Source: Clostridia bacterium
GTDB taxonomy: Bacteria; Bacillota; Clostridia; Oscillospirales; UBA644
NCBI GenBank assembly: GCA_017934975.1
Contig: JAGBIM010000027.1
Span: forward strand, 62,001 to 126,000
Length of the DNA stretch: 64,000 nt
Reading direction: 5' to 3'
The notes beneath the pieces were generated by a model, which saw only the letters and a list, made by a program, of their open reading frames with translations, was not told the origin of the DNA and made no database searches. The stretch's first letter is position 1; each line of letters opens with the position of its first letter. The translations under genes were made by a program, and so were the position numbers. This document shows, piece after piece, positions 44,048 through 51,734 of the stretch.

Positions 44048-47000
44048 TTACTTCAAAGAAATCGTCTGAATTGCCTGCTGGGAGAAGTCTACGGTTCTTT
44101 CTTCGGTCTTGCCGTTGCGGGCAATCGTTACGGTGGTACTTCCGTATCCCTGCAGGGTAATTTCCTCCTCCGAAAGGGCGATCACGTCGTTTTCCCAATC
44201 GTTGCACCAGACGGCAATTCCGTCTTTGACCACGGCCTTGATGGGAGAGCCCAAGGGGGCGGGGACGGAATAACGGTGTCTGTTCACGATCAGGGTTCCT
44301 TCCCGAAGGGAAGCCGGATCGTTGTACCAGTCGGTGGCCATGAAGTAAACGTGTTTTCCGCCGTCTTCCTGATTATAGACCGCAACCTGAACGTCCCGAT
44401 CTCCTTCGGCATAGATTTCTTCTTTTGCAAGAATTGCGGGAAGAACCCGATCGAAAATTTCCTTATATGCTTGAGATACTCCCTCGTTTCCGGCATATTC
44501 CTTTGTGTTGACAAGGATTGCCTCCCCCTCTCCGATCCGAAGGGAATAGGCGAGTATTTTGCCCGAATCGGTGTAAAGCATCGGTTCGGCGTTTGCGGGT
44601 ACCGGGCCGAGGGTAACGGGATATCCCCGATAGGCGTCCGCTTCAAAGGTTCCGTCGGGGGCAACGGCGTGGCGGAAGGGGTGATCCAGATAGGTGTGAT
44701 TCAGGCTTACCACGTCGGCGCGATTTGTGGTGACCGAGCATTGCGCGCGTCCCAGAATCAGCGTTCCGCCTTGCTCCGTATAAGCCTGCAATTTGTCGAA
44801 ATCCGCAACCGTTGCTTTGTTGTATCCCAATGCAACCAGGAGGGAATACGTGGAATAATTTTCTTGCTCAATGGGGATCACGTCCACGTTCCCGTGGGGG
44901 GTTCCGCTGTAATATCCCACGCTCTCGTTGGGGCAGGGGTGGCGATAAACCGCGCGGTTTTCGTTACGGGGATAGAAATATTTTAAGGTGTCCCATCCTT
45001 GTTCCGGTTCGGAAAAGACCATGGTAGGCCGTCCCCATACGGTGCTTCGGCAGAAGCAATCCCAGCCGTCGAACCGCCCGTGCAGGAATGCCACGGGGGT
45101 ATGGAAGCTGCCCGTACGGGAGTGGGTCTGCACGTAACGGTAAAAGTCCTTTTGTTGTTTTTGATGCTTCTTGCAGGCTTCGGAGAAGCGGTTAAATCCT
45201 GCGTACAGTTCTTCGATGTGCCAAAGGCCTTCTTCCGTGTTGATGTCGTGAACGCCCTGCAGCCACGTGCCGAACAGTCCCAGGCGGTAGCGATAATTCT
45301 TTTCCTCCGAATCGTGGGGAGAGGAGGACCACTGTACTGCGTGGTGCGCCCCCACTGTGGGGCGGCCGTAGCCCTTCGATGCACCTCGGATTGCGGCACA
45401 GACCGTTTCCTGGTTGCCGTACATCAACTCCGCACCGGTCCATTCGTATCCGGCCTGATAGAAATATCTGAACAGCACCGAAGGTCCGGTATGTCGGGTA
45501 ATATTCCCCTCTCCGTCTCTCAGAAGCTCCAGCATTTTTACGGCGGCGTTGCTTGCCTCTTCCATATCGTCGGCCACGAAAGGTTCCCGGTACAGCGTGC
45601 GTTTTCCCTTCGCTTCCACGACGTTTTTATCCGTATGCCAGGGAGGCATATGATATCCGTGTTTTTTTGCTCGGCGGAGGATCAAGTCCCGATAATTGCA
45701 TTCCATGGGGTCGTTCGTGAAATCGGTGTACCTCCAATAGGAGACGCCTCCGTCCAGCTCGTGTCCCTGCCGTCCGAGGAAGTGTTCTCCCTTCAAGGCT
45801 TCTTGCGAGGGATTTGCATCGCACCCGGGCAATTCCCGACCGTCCATCATATGGGCGTACTTCATTCCTGCTTTGTTCAGGAATTTTGCGGTCTTGGCCC
45901 AAAGGGCTTCGTCCAACGTGCGGGTCCCGCTCCATCGGTAGGTAGGACGGATCGTGATAAAGTTGCCCACTTGATTTTCAAAATACCATTTCAGATATAC
46001 CTTCATGGCCTGTTCTTCGTTTGGGACGTAAACCATATCTCCCGTCCCGGTCAGCACGCCGTCGTCGGGGCGGAAGACGCACCGCTCGATCGTGCAGCGT
46101 TCGGTTTTTCCGTTGTATTCCAGCGAAAATTCCACGTTGTTTGCAAGGACGTCACATTGCAACAGAAGGGCGTTCAGCCCCTCTTCTTCGCAGGTAAGAT
46201 CTACGGCCTTGACCGACTCCGAATCCAGGCGGAACGCGGCGTTTTTCGGTGCGTCCACGATGACGGCAAAGGGTTTGCCTGCCGTCACCACCTTGGGACA
46301 GGCGATGAGAAACGTGTCGTCTTCACAAAGAACGGCAACGTCGTAAAGGTTATAGGCCAGAGGGTCCCGATAACGGGAAGTGACGGTAAAGGTCAGTTCA
46401 TTTTTGCCGGGGAGAATTTTTGCGCCGTTCAGGGGAATTTCTCCTTCGGATCTGCGGTGGCAACGCTCAAAAATTTCGCCCGAATAGAAAACGGTTCCGT
46501 TCAGGGCCACGGTAAGTCCGACCCATTCCTTGCGGGAAAGATTCACGCCCGTCCACGTGAACTGGGGGCGCTCGGCGGAGGAGGGGGCAAATTCCGGGGC
46601 CAAGTTCCAGCCGGTTTCGGATAAGAACCGAGGAGCTTCCGCAAAGACCGTGCCCGTGTATCCTTCTCCCTCCAGATAGAGGCAGAGGGAGGCCGTGCCG
46701 TTCGTGTCAAATTCGATTTCCCGCTTCAATTCCTGCCAACCGTAGGTCCCCTCCGGCAGATCGATGTCGAAGACCTCGTCCGGCTCGGGCTTGGTGAAGC
46801 GGGGGTCGATCCCCTCTTTTTTATAGCGAATCTCGGCTCGGAAGCGCAGATAAGCACCTTCGGGAACGGAGACGTTTTCCCCCTTGACCGAGATCCCCAG
46901 AGTCCAGCGGTTGGTATAGTCTTTCGTGTACAGGTAGGATAATTTCGGGGGAAAGGTCTGTTTGTGATAGGCTATCAGCGGATAGGTGCCGTCGGATTCC

Positions 47001-47239
47001 ATTTTCAGACAATATTGATCCTTCCACGCTTCTGCGGAAGACAGGCTGTCGTCAATGCGGCGGTAGAGCATGGGGTGGTCCGGTTCGTTTTTCCATTGAT
47101 AAAACTGTGCCGTTTCCCCGGTGAAGTGGATCCGTGCGGCGTTGGGCATATCCTTGCCGTCAAAGGTTATCGCAGCGCTTTTCCCCGGCTTGATGTGCAG
47201 AGGTTCTTTTGCGGTACGGACGGGAAAATACTGTTCCAT
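44048..47239 (-). CDS. Very large uncharacterised protein, probable intracellular carbohydrate enzyme
   Basis: A 1063-residue protein with no signal peptide or anchor. The first part (residues about 15-380) has beta-sandwich-like pieces (RIHFTGETAQFYQWKNEP, WKDQYCLKMESDG) typical of carbohydrate-binding modules. The central part (about 420-790) looks like a TIM-barrel glycosidase: TIRPTYRWSG, FYQAGYEWTGAELMYG and TVGAHHAVQW. Then comes DFDKLQAYTEQGGTLILGRAQ, like the GATase-type domain of GH42 relatives, and a final beta domain. No family assigned. The ATG at 47239 has GGAGG ahead; the frame runs back to 47278. Own promoter; no terminator of its own was found after 44048. Confidence 0.65.
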   Translation of the reverse strand: MEQYFPVRTAKEPLHIKPGKSAAITFDGKDMPNAARIHFTGETAQFYQWKNEPDHPMLYRRIDDSLSSAEAWKDQYCLKMESDGTYPLIAYHKQTFPPKLSYLYTKDYTNRWTLGISVKGENVSVPEGAYLRFRAEIRYKKEGIDPRFTKPEPDEVFDIDLPEGTYGWQELKREIEFDTNGTASLCLYLEGEGYTGTVFAEAPRFLSETGWNLAPEFAPSSAERPQFTWTGVNLSRKEWVGLTVALNGTVFYSGEIFERCHRRSEGEIPLNGAKILPGKNELTFTVTSRYRDPLAYNLYDVAVLCEDDTFLIACPKVVTAGKPFAVIVDAPKNAAFRLDSESVKAVDLTCEEEGLNALLLQCDVLANNVEFSLEYNGKTERCTIERCVFRPDDGVLTGTGDMVYVPNEEQAMKVYLKWYFENQVGNFITIRPTYRWSGTRTLDEALWAKTAKFLNKAGMKYAHMMDGRELPGCDANPSQEALKGEHFLGRQGHELDGGVSYWRYTDFTNDPMECNYRDLILRRAKKHGYHMPPWHTDKNVVEAKGKRTLYREPFVADDMEEASNAAVKMLELLRDGEGNITRHTGPSVLFRYFYQAGYEWTGAELMYGNQETVCAAIRGASKGYGRPTVGAHHAVQWSSSPHDSEEKNYRYRLGLFGTWLQGVHDINTEEGLWHIEELYAGFNRFSEACKKHQKQQKDFYRYVQTHSRTGSFHTPVAFLHGRFDGWDCFCRSTVWGRPTMVFSEPEQGWDTLKYFYPRNENRAVYRHPCPNESVGYYSGTPHGNVDVIPIEQENYSTYSLLVALGYNKATVADFDKLQAYTEQGGTLILGRAQCSVTTNRADVVSLNHTYLDHPFRHAVAPDGTFEADAYRGYPVTLGPVPANAEPMLYTDSGKILAYSLRIGEGEAILVNTKEYAGNEGVSQAYKEIFDRVLPAILAKEEIYAEGDRDVQVAVYNQEDGGKHVYFMATDWYNDPASLREGTLIVNRHRYSVPAPLGSPIKAVVKDGIAVWCNDWENDVIALSEEEITLQGYGSTTVTIARNGKTEERTVDFSQQAIQTISLK

Positions 47240-47266
47240 AATCGGCCTCCGAAGGGTTTTTCTTTT

Positions 47267-47295
47267 ATTATAGGACATTTCCCGTTCCGTTGCAA
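47267..47295 (-). promoter_or_regulatory. Promoter of the 1063-residue protein gene
   Basis: On the minus strand TTGCAA (47290-47295) and TATAAT (47267-47272) have a 17-base spacer. Confidence 0.75.
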
Positions 47296-47352
47296 GAGAC
47301 GAAGAAAAAAGTTCCGTTTTTTGTCTCTTTTTTCGACCTTTTCAAAAAGGGC

Positions 47353-47381
47353 TTGATTTTTTCCCGAATGTGTGCTATAAT
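47353..47381 (+). promoter_or_regulatory. Promoter of the DtxR-type regulator and SPFH genes
   Basis: TTGATT (47353-47358) and TATAAT (47376-47381) have a 17-base spacer. It is divergent from the promoter at 47267-47295. Confidence 0.75.
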
Positions 47382-47412
47382 AAAAAAAGAAAGAATATGT
47401 TGAGGTGTTTGT

Positions 47413-47790
47413 ATGCGGCTTCAGGAATCGGGGGAAATGTATCTGGAAACCATTCTCAGCCTTTCCCGTCAGCAAAATCGCGTTCGTTCCATTGACGTGG
47501 CGGAGGCTCTTTGCGTGACCAAACCCAGCGTCAGTCGCGCGGTGGGCTTGCTGAAGCAGGGCGGATATTTAACGGCGGACCGAGACGGGTTTCTGTTCCT
47601 GACGGACAACGGTCGGGAGGTTGCGGAACGGACTCTGGAGCGCCACCACGTGCTGACGGAGTTTTTCCTCTCTTTGGGGGTTTCTCCGGAGGTTGCGGAT
47701 TCCGACGCCTGTAAGATTGAGCACGACATCAGCGACGAAAGCTTTGAGGCCATCAAGCGTCGCGTGGAAACCGTAAAAAAAGAGGTTTGA
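47413..47790 (+). CDS. DtxR/MntR-family metal-dependent regulator
   Basis: A 125-residue regulator with an N-terminal winged helix (SIDVAEALCVTKPSVSRAVG, RDGFLFLTDNGREVAERTLERH) and a helical dimerisation part with metal-site residues (EHDISDESFEAI). It lacks an SH3 domain, like MntR. Metal ligand candidates are the early Glu (ESGEMYLE), the His pair (ERHHVLTEFF) and Cys/Glu/His in ACKIEHD. The Cys variant is more like IdeR/DtxR than MntR. Targets are unknown; no metal transporter gene is in the window. Confidence 0.88.
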   Translation: MRLQESGEMYLETILSLSRQQNRVRSIDVAEALCVTKPSVSRAVGLLKQGGYLTADRDGFLFLTDNGREVAERTLERHHVLTEFFLSLGVSPEVADSDACKIEHDISDESFEAIKRRVETVKKEV

Positions 47791-47830
47791 CTCTTTTGAA
47801 TATTTTATTTTCCCACAAGGAGGATTTGTT

Positions 47831-48802
47831 ATGGAGTATATCATTGGCGGAATCGTAATTTTTCTCATTCTTTTGCTTTCCTGCATCCGCATCGTGCCCC
47901 AGGCCAAGGAGTACGTGCTGGAGTTTTTGGGAAAATACAAGACCACCTGGAGTGCGGGGATCCATTTTAAGATTCCCTTGTTGGAGCAGATTTCCAGCAA
48001 AGTCACCCTGAAGGAGCAGGTTCTGGACTCTCCTCCCCAGCCCGTTATTACCAAGGATAACGTCACCATGCAGATTGATACGGTGGTGTTCTTCCGCATT
48101 TTCGATGCGAAAATGTACACCTACGGCGTGGTCAACCCCGTCAACGCCCTTTCCAATCTGACGGCCACCACCCTGCGTAATATCATCGGGGAATTGGATC
48201 TGGACGCAACGCTGACCTCCCGCGATACCATCAACGGAAAACTGACCTCCATTCTGGACGACGCTACCGACCAGTGGGGGATCAAGATCACCCGTGTGGA
48301 GCTGAAGAATATTATTCCTCCCTCCGCCATTCAGTCTGCCATGGAAAAACAGATGAAGGCAGAGCGCGACCGCCGCGAGACGCTGTTGCAGGCGGAAGGA
48401 CACAAGGATGCGGCCATCACCCGCGCAGAAGGGGATAAGCAGGCCATGATCCTTGCGGCAGAAGGGGAACGGGACGCTCGGATTGCCCGTGCGGAAGGGG
48501 AAGCGAGAGCCATTTATCTTGCCAAAAAAGCCGAAGCCGACGGGTTGCGCGCTTTGATGGAAGCGGGGATCGACGGCACCGTGCTGGAGTTGAAAAAATA
48601 CGAAGCCTTGGCCAACGTGGCAAACGGCCGTGCTGCCAAATTGATTATTCCCTCCGACGTGGTGGATACCGTGAAGAAGAACGTAATCTTCAGTGAAACC
48701 TCGGGCCTCGGATCCCAGACCGTTGCGGCTACGGACCCCGCTCCCGCAAAACGGGTGGACGCCTGCTGCGATCCCGACGCAAAGGAACCCTGGGAACGGT
48801 AA
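47831..48802 (+). CDS. SPFH/band 7 membrane protein (stomatin-like)
   Basis: A 323-residue protein with an N-terminal membrane helix (residues about 2-20), the band 7 domain (residues about 20-175: VLEFLGKYKTTWSAG, QIDTVVFFRIFDAK) and a coiled-coil with RAEGE repeats (AEGHKDAAITRAEG, RAEGEARAIYL). QmcA-type relatives form membrane scaffolds and often recruit proteases. It follows the regulator by 40 bases and probably shares its transcript. A terminator follows. Confidence 0.93.
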   Translation: MEYIIGGIVIFLILLLSCIRIVPQAKEYVLEFLGKYKTTWSAGIHFKIPLLEQISSKVTLKEQVLDSPPQPVITKDNVTMQIDTVVFFRIFDAKMYTYGVVNPVNALSNLTATTLRNIIGELDLDATLTSRDTINGKLTSILDDATDQWGIKITRVELKNIIPPSAIQSAMEKQMKAERDRRETLLQAEGHKDAAITRAEGDKQAMILAAEGERDARIARAEGEARAIYLAKKAEADGLRALMEAGIDGTVLELKKYEALANVANGRAAKLIIPSDVVDTVKKNVIFSETSGLGSQTVAATDPAPAKRVDACCDPDAKEPWER

Positions 48803-48814
48803 AAGAACGATTTT

Positions 48815-48850
48815 GGGAAGCGGAACGAACCTGTTCCGTTTCCCTTTTTT
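48815..48850 (+). terminator. Terminator after the SPFH gene
   Basis: The hairpin GGGAAGCGGAAC / GTTCCGTTTCCC is followed by TTTTTT. Confidence 0.85.
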
Positions 48851-48875
48851 ATACAAAAAAGGAGTTTGAATTGTT

Positions 48876-51680
48876 TTGAGAAAAATGCGGAAGTACGGAG
48901 CGTTTTTGTTTCTGTTCGGAGTTTCGGTTTCCCTCTTTCTGCTCTTCGGGGGAGTTTTGTCCCGCGCGGAAGGGGAAATTTTGATCGGATCGGCGTCGGA
49001 GTTGCGCAAGATCGGAACGGAGAACGCCTATCCTCTGGACGGAAATTACCGCTTGACGGCGGATATTGACCTTTCCAAGGATACCTGGACCGGGATCGGC
49101 GGAAAAACGGGCTTCAGCGGAACCTTTGACGGAGACGGTCACGTGATTAACGGGATGCACGCCGGATCGGAAAAATTTGCTTATTCCCTGAAAGACAACC
49201 ACGCCTGGGGGCTTTTCCCCATTCTGAACGAAGGGGCAACGGTGAAAAATCTGATCTTTCGGAACGTACATTACAATGGGGTATGCACCGAAACCAACAC
49301 CGCCGTGGGAACCGTTGCGGGATATACGAATCAAAACAACGTAACCATCGAAAACGTGGCGGTTCTTTCGGGGACCCTCAACGCCTCCTGCGTGCGGCAG
49401 ACCCGCGTGGGCGGGATTATCGGCGTGGCACGCAGCTCCGACGGGACACTGATCCGCAATTGCTATAACGGTGCCCTCGTGCAAGGCGACTATACCTCCG
49501 ATGCGGGGAATTGTTATCTTTCTTTGGGTGGAATTGCGGGCTTTTACAGCAGTACCTCCGTTAAAACGGGTATCCGCAGTTGTTTTAACGCGGGGAAAAT
49601 TATTGCGAAGAAAACATCGGGGACGGATAATTTCTCTTCCGTGGGCGCCATTGCCGCCTATGCCAACACGGTGTCGAAGCCATTTGGAGACATTGCCGTT
49701 ATTTCCAACTGCTATACGTTAGTAGATTCTTTGGAATATGCCGTTTTTGACTCTGAGCGGATTCAACGGTTTGCTTCGGAACTGAATCCGAAAAAGGTGA
49801 AGGAGATTCCCGCACCCATCGGGGGGATTCCTTCTTTGTACGAAGGCTTTCTTGCCGCCTCCAACGATGCCTGGACGGTTTCGGAGGGATATCTTCCCAT
49901 GCTTACGCCCTACGCCTCGCACGCCGTCTCCGTTGCAGGGAGTATGGAGGTCGAGGAGTACGGAAATGCGGTTTTGCGGGAACGGGTCTACGTCAGTTCT
50001 TTTCTGAAGGAAGAAGACGTAAAGAACGCCGTTATGCAAGGGCTTGGTTCGCTCTTTGCCGTAAATTCCTGTACGCTAGAGCTTTCCGCTTCGTCCTATC
50101 GGATGCAGGTATCCTTTACCGACGGGAAGAAGACCTACTCCGCTTTGCGGGAAGGCAGCCTTCAGCTTCCCACCCTTTCCTATCAATTTGATCGGGAGGA
50201 AAAGGGGATCGGCGAAGGGACGGTTACCGTGACCGACGGACAGTACGTGGAAAACGCGTCCTACGCACTGTGCTGGGGGACGGAAAACGGGCCTCTTACG
50301 GGGTATATCCCCCTTGCCGGACAGGAGTTTGGGTTCGGGGACCTGCTCGTGAAAGACCCTGCCACGGGGACTCTGGTCTACAAAACACCCGAAAGCCTTC
50401 TGATTCCGCCTGCCGCTACCCATTTGTGGTTGACGGAAAGCGGAAACTCTCTCGTTTCTTACGAAATCCCCGCGGAAAGACGGTTGACGGAGACCAAGCC
50501 TCTTTACACCTTCGGCCTGGTTTCCGATACCCATTTCGGCAGTGAATACGCGCCTGCAGGGTTCAAGGCCGCCATGGACGTGTTTCAATCCACCGCATCC
50601 TTCGTTATGATCTGCGGCGATATTACCGAAGGCGGGTCGGCCGCCCAATATAAGGTGTATACCGACCTTTACACGAAAAACAAATACACGCTTCCCGTCT
50701 GGGTTACGCTGGGCAACCACGATATTCTGGCGTGGAATCTGGCAAAAAGCAACGGAAAGCTGGCCGTCAAGCCCAAGCAGGCCTACGAGAACGTCAAGAA
50801 AGCCTTCCCCACCTTTTCCAATCCCGATTACGCCGACGACGCCTTTCAGGTGACGGTGGGCAACACGGAAACGACGAAGGGTTGCGAGAATTATCAGATG
50901 GACTATACTATGTCCTACGGGGACGATCTGTATATTTTCCTTTGCGTGGGACCCCAACAGTTCCCCAACGAGCAGACCAGCCCCAAGCAGCCCGAGGCCC
51001 TGAGCACCACCCAGATCGTCTGGCTGAACAAGACTCTCAACGATTATTACAACGTGCAGAAGAAGACGGGCCGGGTTTTCCTTCTGTTCCACTATTACAT
51101 TGCGGAAACGGGCATGGATATGTCCGAGGGGTTTGCAAAATGGGACGCGGTGTCGTCCTCCAATCTTCACGGAACGCTGAGCAAATATCCCAACGTGATC
51201 CACTTCGGCGGCCACAATCACCTGCTCTTTGACGACGATGAAAATATTTACGACGATACCTATACTTCGGTGCACGTGCCCACGTTGACCAAGGGCGCGC
51301 AGGGTCACTACGAAGGTTATCTCGTGGAACGGTACGCAGACAGCGTGATGATCAAGGGATATGATTTTGCCACCAAGCAATACGTGCCCCAGGCCATGTT
51401 TTTGATTCCCCAAAAGCAGATCGAATCCACACCTTCCACGGATTCTTCTGACGCCACCGATCCTACCACCGATTCTGTTTCGGATTCCGTTACGGATCCT
51501 GCGACGGATCCTGCGACGGAATCGGGGTCGACCTCCGTTTTGCAGGGCGACGGGAACGGAGGGGAGGCATCCTCCTCTTTGGGCTGGATCCTCGGAATCG
51601 TCTTCGGTGTCTTGCTCTTGGGCGCAGGAGGCGTTGCTTATTACCGGTTCGCGTGGAAGAAAAAGAAGACGAAAGAATAA
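48876..51680 (+). CDS. Membrane-anchored, exported metallophosphoesterase with GLUG-type repeats
   Basis: A 934-residue exported protein. Signal peptide at residues 1-32. A GLUG-like beta-solenoid follows (residues about 40-290: YRLTADIDLSKDTWTGIGG, FDGDGHVING). The calcineurin-type phosphoesterase lies in the second half: GLVSDTHFG, MICGDITEGG, WVTLGNHDI, LFHYYI and HFGGHNHL supply the metal ligands. A Ser/Thr/Asp linker with DPATDPATES repeats and a C-terminal membrane helix plus KKKKTKE end complete it. The start is the TTG at 48876, 11 bases after GGAG; ATG at 48885 is too far from it. The substrate is unknown; it faces outward. Confidence 0.85.
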   Translation: MRKMRKYGAFLFLFGVSVSLFLLFGGVLSRAEGEILIGSASELRKIGTENAYPLDGNYRLTADIDLSKDTWTGIGGKTGFSGTFDGDGHVINGMHAGSEKFAYSLKDNHAWGLFPILNEGATVKNLIFRNVHYNGVCTETNTAVGTVAGYTNQNNVTIENVAVLSGTLNASCVRQTRVGGIIGVARSSDGTLIRNCYNGALVQGDYTSDAGNCYLSLGGIAGFYSSTSVKTGIRSCFNAGKIIAKKTSGTDNFSSVGAIAAYANTVSKPFGDIAVISNCYTLVDSLEYAVFDSERIQRFASELNPKKVKEIPAPIGGIPSLYEGFLAASNDAWTVSEGYLPMLTPYASHAVSVAGSMEVEEYGNAVLRERVYVSSFLKEEDVKNAVMQGLGSLFAVNSCTLELSASSYRMQVSFTDGKKTYSALREGSLQLPTLSYQFDREEKGIGEGTVTVTDGQYVENASYALCWGTENGPLTGYIPLAGQEFGFGDLLVKDPATGTLVYKTPESLLIPPAATHLWLTESGNSLVSYEIPAERRLTETKPLYTFGLVSDTHFGSEYAPAGFKAAMDVFQSTASFVMICGDITEGGSAAQYKVYTDLYTKNKYTLPVWVTLGNHDILAWNLAKSNGKLAVKPKQAYENVKKAFPTFSNPDYADDAFQVTVGNTETTKGCENYQMDYTMSYGDDLYIFLCVGPQQFPNEQTSPKQPEALSTTQIVWLNKTLNDYYNVQKKTGRVFLLFHYYIAETGMDMSEGFAKWDAVSSSNLHGTLSKYPNVIHFGGHNHLLFDDDENIYDDTYTSVHVPTLTKGAQGHYEGYLVERYADSVMIKGYDFATKQYVPQAMFLIPQKQIESTPSTDSSDATDPTTDSVSDSVTDPATDPATESGSTSVLQGDGNGGEASSSLGWILGIVFGVLLLGAGGVAYYRFAWKKKKTKE

Positions 51681-51687
51681 ATCCGAC

Positions 51688-51726
51688 AAAAAAATCCCTT
51701 CCGTTTGAAGACGGAAGGGATTTTCG
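51688..51726. terminator. Bidirectional terminator between the phosphoesterase and the beta-helix lipoprotein genes
   Basis: AAAATCCCTTCCGT and ACGGAAGGGATTTT pair, with T tracts on both strands. Confidence 0.85.
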
Positions 51727-51734
51727 TCGAGGCG

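Noticed and set aside
48826-48838. CGAAC...GTTC look-alike of a LexA operator
   Set aside because: It is part of the terminator hairpin after the SPFH gene and does not match the spacing of the Firmicutes SOS box.
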